Positions 58,301 to 64,000 of a stretch of 64,000 bases of DNA are shown here, one piece after another. Each line of letters starts with the position of its first letter. Position 1 is the stretch's first letter. Source of the DNA: Leptodontidium sp. MPI-SDFR-AT-0119. Lineage: Eukaryota; Ascomycota; Leotiomycetes; Helotiales; Leptodontidiaceae. The DNA lies in contig JAHLEZ010000032.1 of assembly GCA_020726505.1 (NCBI GenBank), positions 558,001 through 622,000 of the forward strand, written 5' to 3'. The position numbers were made by a program, and so were the translations under genes. The notes beneath the pieces were generated by a model. That model was not told the origin of the DNA, did not search any database, and was given only the letters and a program-made list of their open reading frames with translations.

Positions 58301-59363
58301 CTTCCTAGTTTTCCGGGAAAATATCTAGATATTAACTTCAATCATCTACTAAAACCTTCATCCCTCAAACAGCTTGAAAGTAAATTTAACTCTTTAAAAA
58401 AAAATGGTCGATGTTGAATTCCCGTCTCCCAACCTCCCTGCCTACCAACCCAGCGGGAAGGTACTGTACCTGCCTACCCTGCTACCTACCTCCCTCTCAA
58501 GCATCAACTCCCCTCCGCATCCCCATCCCACTCTCAAACTCAAACCCAAGCTCAGATATTAAGTTACGTTCATGCACCTTTTAGGAAAGTTAGGTAGGTA
58601 GTCAATCAGTCAATCAGTCAGTCATGAATTACCCCCCTACGAATATAACACAACAAAACATAACATAACAGAAGTAAAAAAAAAACCACTCTCAAATCAA
58701 AATCAAAAGTCGAACTAAATCAAATCAAATCAAGCAAAGTCAGGCTCAATTCGACTCTGGAATCCCCTCTCTTATCCCTCCAACTCTCCGTGTACCCACC
58801 CAATGCCTGGTACATTCGAAGACTTGACGAGTCGGTCTCCTGACCTACAGTATAGGTAGGTATCTATGGGTGTAGGTATTAAGTAAGAACTCTTAGAAAG
58901 CTAAATAAGCGTATCCTAATAAATCAATTCTTTTACTTATTACCTTTCCTCTTTTCTCCCTTCCCCGACTTACTTTTAATCTCATCTCATCTGAGTTGAT
59001 CTGATCTGTTCCGACTTGACCTGATATCCTTCAATAATATCCTTCCTCTATTACTTTTCTATTTCACTTCCTACCAAGAGGACAAGCACAAAAGAAATTC
59101 CAAGTCCCCTAAATACAAGGCTATGGCAGTAAAGCGTACTTATCTCATTATTTGCTTGCTATGCGTATCATCTAGTGCAATATGTACCAAGCTCATCCAT
59201 CAATCACAAGCCTTCCAAGTCTCAGCAAAACCCAGCTCTACCCATCCCTCCCAGCCAGTCTTAGATGCTAGATGCTCTTTCTGCTGCTTATTTGCTTGCT
59301 TGGTCATTTTCCATTTTGGTTGGCTTGAATTGTAAGGTCTATTTCGTTCCGCTTCCCTTATGC
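55386..59363. other. 4-kb gene-free region upstream of ras1
   Basis: No open frame shows a domain or phase-consistent splicing. It holds many short repeats: GATT at about 55737-55760, ACTG near 56505-56525, CTACC near 58265-58290 and TCATCCCACC near 58180. Pyrimidine-rich tracts suggest a long promoter and 5' UTR for ras1, plus the 3' flank of the next gene. Confidence 0.5.
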
Positions 59364-60834
59364 CTACTGACTGACAGAAACATTCTCCCCTTCACCATCA
59401 TCCTCGCCTTCGACTTGGATCCGTTTACCATCGACGTTCTTCTCGACTTCTGCTACGAGACTCTCTAGGAACTCACGATCCCTATCACGGACACATTAGC
59501 TACCAAGCCTTCAACAGAACACAATCCAACCAACTCAACACAACCCAGCCCAACGTAGTACACACGACGACAAGAACAGAGACTTACTTCCCAACCAACG
59601 TAACCGTATTATGCTTCTTCCCCCAGCGTGGATAACTCCCCACCTTAACACCCTTACTCTCCACCCTGCCCGCCAAATCGGTCAAATACCCCGCCACAGC
59701 ACTCTCGCTCATCGGCGTACTAATCAACACCCGATGAATCCCCTTCCCAGGATCCTCCAACCTATCCACAAGGAATGGTTTCATCCCATCCAGCAAACGT
59801 TCAAATAGTCTAGGTACACCCGGTAAGACATGAACGTTACCATTGATACACGCGACGGGCACCCAGAGGTCATCGACGGGGAAGAGTACCTGTTTGTCGA
59901 GCGGCCGGGTGGTGTCAGTGGGGAGCTCGATCATGCGCAGTTTGGCGGTTAGGGCGGCGGAGGGGACGTCCCATGAGAAATTCGGTTGGGAGGGGTGTGG
60001 TTTGCTGAATTTCTTCATTTTGGTGTAGGCTTCGTCGTGCAGGATTAGGGGGAGGGAGAAGGCTTTTGCGATGCTTTGGTAGGTTATGTCGTCGTGGCTG
60101 GGAGGAGTGTTAGCTGTGGTTTTTCTTGCCTATGTGCTGCGTTTGGTCCTGAAGGGGAGTTGTGTTGAAGGTAGAGGAGGAGGGAAGGGAGAGGAGGGAG
60201 AAGTATACGTTGGGCCAATTCCTCCACTCGTAACTACGAAATCGTAGGTTGTGCTCATACGTTTGACAGCTTCTACGATCTCGTCCTCGTCATCTGCAAT
60301 GACTTCAATTCGCTTGAGTGCCTGCAAGTGTCTATATCAGCCTTGCCCCCAGCCTCATTAGATTAAGTATTCCCAGAAAATCATACCATTCCCAATTTGA
60401 AGCAGAACTTCGCCATATATGCGCTGTTCGTCTACCACTCATCAGCACATTTTATATCCGATTCGATGGGTTGTTTGCATACATCTACCGTCTGCGAGAA
60501 TGTTAGCTTTGTTCTTTGATTGTAAATAACCCCTCTCCCTTCTCCCCACTTCTCCCAACTCCATTTCACCCTTTCTCTCCTCTCCCCTCCTTCCAGTTGT
60601 GCAGGAGTTCAGAAAACATACCTTCCCACCCAAAACCTCATCCCCAATAATCAAACACGCCGCCGTATGTATCATCCTCGAATTCCTCTCGTCCGCCGTC
60701 GCAGCAGCAGCAGATGCTGATGATGATGTCATGATGCGACTTGCTTTCGACGAGAGCGCCGCGGCAGATGTATGGGCGTAGTTTGGAAGAGGACGAGAGA
60801 GATGTCGTGTTAGTTGTGAGAGTCGCGAAAACAT
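59364..60834 (-). CDS. Molybdopterin-binding (MoCF) domain protein, contains a 9-nt microexon
   Basis: Six exons (60834-60622, 60491-60483, 60431-60387, 60321-60209, 60097-59588, 59481-59364) give 335 aa. The N-terminus is basic and Ser/Ala-rich (MFSRLSQLTRHLSRPLPNY), a likely mitochondrial targeting sequence, with an alternative start at a later Met. The domain has ACLIIGDEVLGGK, the spliced TVDTNSAYMAKFCFKLGM, and VTSGGIGPTHDDIT, the signature of MoCF/CinA-like molybdopterin-binding domains also found in FAD synthetases. PGVPRLFERLLDGMKPFLV is also typical. No PAPS-reductase/FAD-synthetase half is attached. Fungal stand-alone versions are thought to be nucleotide or FAD-processing enzymes; the reaction is uncertain. 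It is divergent from the Sec14-like gene. Confidence 0.9.
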
Positions 60835-62240
60835 GAGCTGGAGGTATGTTCGTGGTTTCGTTTGGTTTGTTGCTTATTGCTTATTGCTTGTTGTGGGGAG
60901 GGGAGGACGGTAGGGGTTGAGTGGTGAGAGGTGATTGAATGGATGGATGGATGCAGGTGGAGTGGAGGAGTGGAGGAGTGAGGTGAAGTGCAGTGACACG
61001 AGATGGTGGGGTAGATTCTGGACGGGCAGCATCTCAGCCCGGCTGGCCCTTGCAGCTTTGCAGCTACGGATGCGGTGCAGCCAGCCAGCCAGCGAGGAGC
61101 AAGATCATATCAGATCAGATCGGACCAGATGCTGCGCATTTACTGGGAATTGCTTCTACCATTAGGACGGAAAACGGAAAACGGAGAGACGTACGCGTCA
61201 ACACGATGATTAATACAGATAGACAGAGGGGTATATAAAGGGATGTTTGTTCTTCAGTAAAATGTTCGTACCTTTGTTTACTTACTCTCAGTATCAACAC
61301 TCAATCACCCACTGGCCTCCAGCGCAGCAAAGCGATGGAGCTCCCCTGCAAAGCAGTGCTTCCGTCCTGGCTCGATTCACCATGGGGCTGAAGAGCTTCA
61401 TTCAAGCCTTTCAAGTCTCCATGATGAATTCGAGTTAGTGCGATAGCAAATCCTTTTAACGTATTCTCAATTTTTTTCTCCTTCTTTTCCCTTCCCTTGT
61501 TTTTTCATCGGCATCATCATCAGCAGCAGCAGCACTCTTCTCATCATTCGCCCCTCGTCCTCCACCTCGGCCTTCAAAAGTCTTCCATATCCGAGAGCCA
61601 TCGATCGCATCACATTGCATTCGCGCCGCTTTCATGACTCTCCAATCCACGCCGCCGGCCATGGCAGAGTGCCGAAGTTCCCGGCTGTGGCTTGAAAAGT
61701 CCATCATCCTGCTCTCCACCCGCTGTCCCTTCTCCGGCTGCTTATCAAAGCTTCACATCGAATAATAATAATCCACTTCCATTATTCGACTTCCTTCTGG
61801 TCAGCCCGCTACTGAAAGAGGATCATGCTTGTCTGCTTCTAGACTTTTCTTTTTCTTTCTCACCGTCAATTCAATCAAGAGGGAAAGGATATATATGACT
61901 AAGCTCTGATTATTTTTCTATCCATCCCATCCTGCCCTGCTCCGTCCGTCTTTTCTTCGAGCACAGAAAGATCCATTCCGTTCTTCCCATCAGCTTGGAC
62001 TTACCTTACTTACCTACCCTTCTCACCGCCCGCCGCCTTGTCTTGAGATGACGTGGGACCTAGCTGCAGCATAAAGTCCTATTCACCACTTACCTACTTA
62101 CCTTGCCTTGCCTACCTTTCCGGCGCCGAGGCCGAGCCAGCGAGAGAAACTTCAATAACAAAACCCTCCTCCATCCGCAGACCTTTCTTCTCTTTTCCTT
62201 CTTGTCAATATCCCATTTGCATTTATCCGACCCAGCAATC
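60835..62240. promoter_or_regulatory. 1.4-kb divergent intergenic region
   Basis: It lies between the MoCF-domain gene (minus) and the Sec14-like gene (plus). No coding signal is accepted; the frame 61456-61719 minus is low-complexity. CT-rich stretches at 61960-62110 (TTACCTTACTTACC) are typical of fungal promoters and leaders. Confidence 0.5.
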
Positions 62241-63950
62241 ATGTCAACAGCCGGTCCCGCCCATAGAGTCCAATCCGCCGTGGTGGAATACGGTTATCCT
62301 CAAGGTCATCTTGGACATCTGTCAGACGAAGAAGAAGTCGCCTTTAAGAACTTCAAGATCCTCTGCGAAGAGAAGGGATACTATAAACCCGGCGAAGGAG
62401 GAACACACGATGATGCTACATTATTGTAGGTCGACCTGCAGATCTGCCAGAATATCCAGACTAACAGTTGGACTTTAGACGATTCCTACGAGCCCGTCGT
62501 TTCGCTGTCGCAGATGCATTCAAGCAATTCCAAGATACGGAAGATTGGCGCAAGTCAAACCAACTAGATACCCTCTACGAAACTATAGACCTTGACCAAT
62601 ACGAAGAGACTCGCAGATTAGTACATCTCCCCTCCACCCCACCAGCTCTTCCACAATGTCCTAACACAATCTCAACAGTACCCCCAATGGACCGGCCGTC
62701 GCGATCGTCGCGGCATCCCAGTTTACGTCTACGAAGTCAAGCATCTGAACGCGAAAACAATGTCTGCGTACGAGAAATCCGCAAAGGAAACATCCAGCAA
62801 AGCCACAACTGATGGAAAGACTCCCGCCAAACTCCTCCGCCTGTTCGCCCTGTACGAGAATCTGATTAGGTTCGTGATGCCGCTTTGTACGGCACTGACG
62901 GATAGAGAACACCCCCGCACGCCCATCACGCAGAGTAATAATATTGTGGATATTTCCGGGGTTGGGTTGAAGCAGTTTTGGAATCTGAGAGGGCATATGC
63001 AGGATGCTAGTACACTGGCTACGGCGCATTATCCAGAGACATTGGATAGGATATTCGTATGTCTACCCTACTCTCTTACTGAGTTCCAGTTTCAATTTCG
63101 AGAATGGACACAAGACGCTACATTTCAGGACAACAGCTAACAGCACCAGATCATCGGCGCACCGGCATTCTTCCCAACAGTATGGGGCTGGATCAAGAAA
63201 TGGTTCGACCCAATAACAACGTCCAAAATATTCATCATCTCGCACTCAGACATGCAAAAGACGCTCGAAGCTTTCATCGACCCGGCAAACATCCCCAAGA
63301 AATACGGCGGCCAGCTCGACTTCACATTCGGAGACCTTCCTGTCTTCGACCCCGCTATCGCGAAAGTCATACAATGGGAAGGCGAGAACAAGGATTTCCC
63401 ACACGGGCCCATGTACTGGCGGAACACCCAGGGCGAGAGAGTAGAGGGGAAACTAGGCGAGGAGACGAAAGAGATGAGCGCTCTTGCAGTAGGGAGTGTG
63501 GAGGGGAAGCAGAGAGAGGATAGTATATGTACGGTTACGCGAACGCTGGGGAAGGATGAAGATGTGGACGGGTTAACGAATGGGCATGTTACGGCTGGGA
63601 CGATGGCGGCTTTACTTGAGAAATCGAAGACGGCTACTGAGGATCCAGGTGCGGAAGCCGGTGTGAATGTTGATGCGGACGGTGTAGCTAGACCGACGAA
63701 TGTCCTTGTTCCGACGAAATCGCAACTCGAAGCTCCGACGCAACCGCCTACGCCTGCGCACGAATTGCAGGAGGGAGATTTGGTGCCGGCGAGTAGACCG
63801 GAGCCGAAACACTTCGTTACTGCTGATGAGGGGACGGGGGAGTTGGCGAAGAAGGTTGAGGCGGTGGAGTTGAGTGAGAAGAGTGGGAATCTGAGTAATG
63901 GGAATGGGAATGTGGTTGTGGGTGTTAATGGGAATGCGACGCATGCCTAG
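62241..63950 (+). CDS. Sec14-like (CRAL-TRIO) lipid-transfer protein
   Basis: Four exons (62241-62425, 62479-62620, 62679-63056, 63150-63950) give 501 aa. Residues ~20-110 form the CRAL-TRIO N-terminal part (LRFLRARRFAVADAFKQFQD). The lipid-binding domain follows: YPQWTGRRDRRGIPVYVYEV, NNIVDISGVGLKQFWNLRGH, ATAHYPETLDRIF, then IIGAPAFFPTVWGWIKKWFD, KIFIISHSDMQKTL and IPKKYGGQLDFTFGD, all standard Sec14 landmarks. The last ~180 residues are disordered, with a Pro-rich patch (PTQPPTPAHE) and an Asn/Gly-rich tail, unlike the compact yeast Sec14. It probably exchanges phosphatidylinositol and phosphatidylcholine between membranes. Intact. Confidence 0.93.
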
Positions 63951-64000
63951 CTAAGGTACGACGGTTGAGATGAATCTGTTGGATTCTAATGTTAAATCGG

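Noticed and set aside
1..64000. tRNA or rRNA genes
   Set aside because: No cloverleaf or rRNA core sequence was recognised by eye; a covariance-model scan would be decisive and was not available.

Overview
The window is nuclear DNA of a filamentous ascomycete (Pezizomycotina). The protein vocabulary suggests Leotiomycetes/Helotiales, but that placement is inference. Support for the broader call: genes split by many 45-65 nt introns with GTAAGT/GTATGT donors, Zn2Cys6 regulators, an HR-PKS and an NRPS-like enzyme, an SSU1-type transporter, and a TA-flanked Fot1/pogo-type transposon whose conserved Trp codons have become TGA/TAG, the signature expected of repeat-induced point mutation.

Layout. 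1-8.6 kb: the edge of a secreted-protein gene, an unrecognised basic protein, a complete but dead DNA transposon (4753-6570) and a frameshifted short-chain dehydrogenase. 9.4-20.7 kb: a well-preserved block with a cytochrome P450 head-to-head with a Zn2Cys6 regulator, an MFS transporter, a regulator-like protein without zinc cluster, and a second short-chain dehydrogenase. 21.9-24.8 kb: an array of about 190-bp diverged repeats, then a broken small secreted Cys-rich protein. 25-32 kb: an unrecognised broken gene, an intact SSU1-like sulfite exporter, a truncated tyrosinase and a broken F-box protein. 33.7-35.6 kb: an F-box/ankyrin protein. 35.8-45.3 kb: a graveyard containing a broken Ser/Thr-rich secreted protein, an NRPS-like reductase with four disabling lesions and, divergently, an HR-PKS that lost its middle and keeps only KS, a KR part and an ACP. 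45.9-51.8 kb: two tandem paralogues, each with two zinc clusters plus a conserved C-terminal Cys-rich module, which is the best candidate here for an undescribed family. 54-64 kb: a conserved core with Ras1, a molybdopterin-binding-domain protein and a Sec14/CRAL-TRIO protein, separated by long low-complexity intergenic DNA.

How the parts fit together. The P450, its divergent regulator and the MFS pump could form a small metabolite or detoxification module. The PKS/NRPS-like pair looks like a dead biosynthetic cluster. Splice models were built by hand and checked for phase. For intact genes every model closes into one frame, while the accessory genes called broken do not. Because the core genes are clean and the accessory ones carry scattered indels and stops, genuine decay is favoured over sequencing error, though several indels lie in homopolymers.
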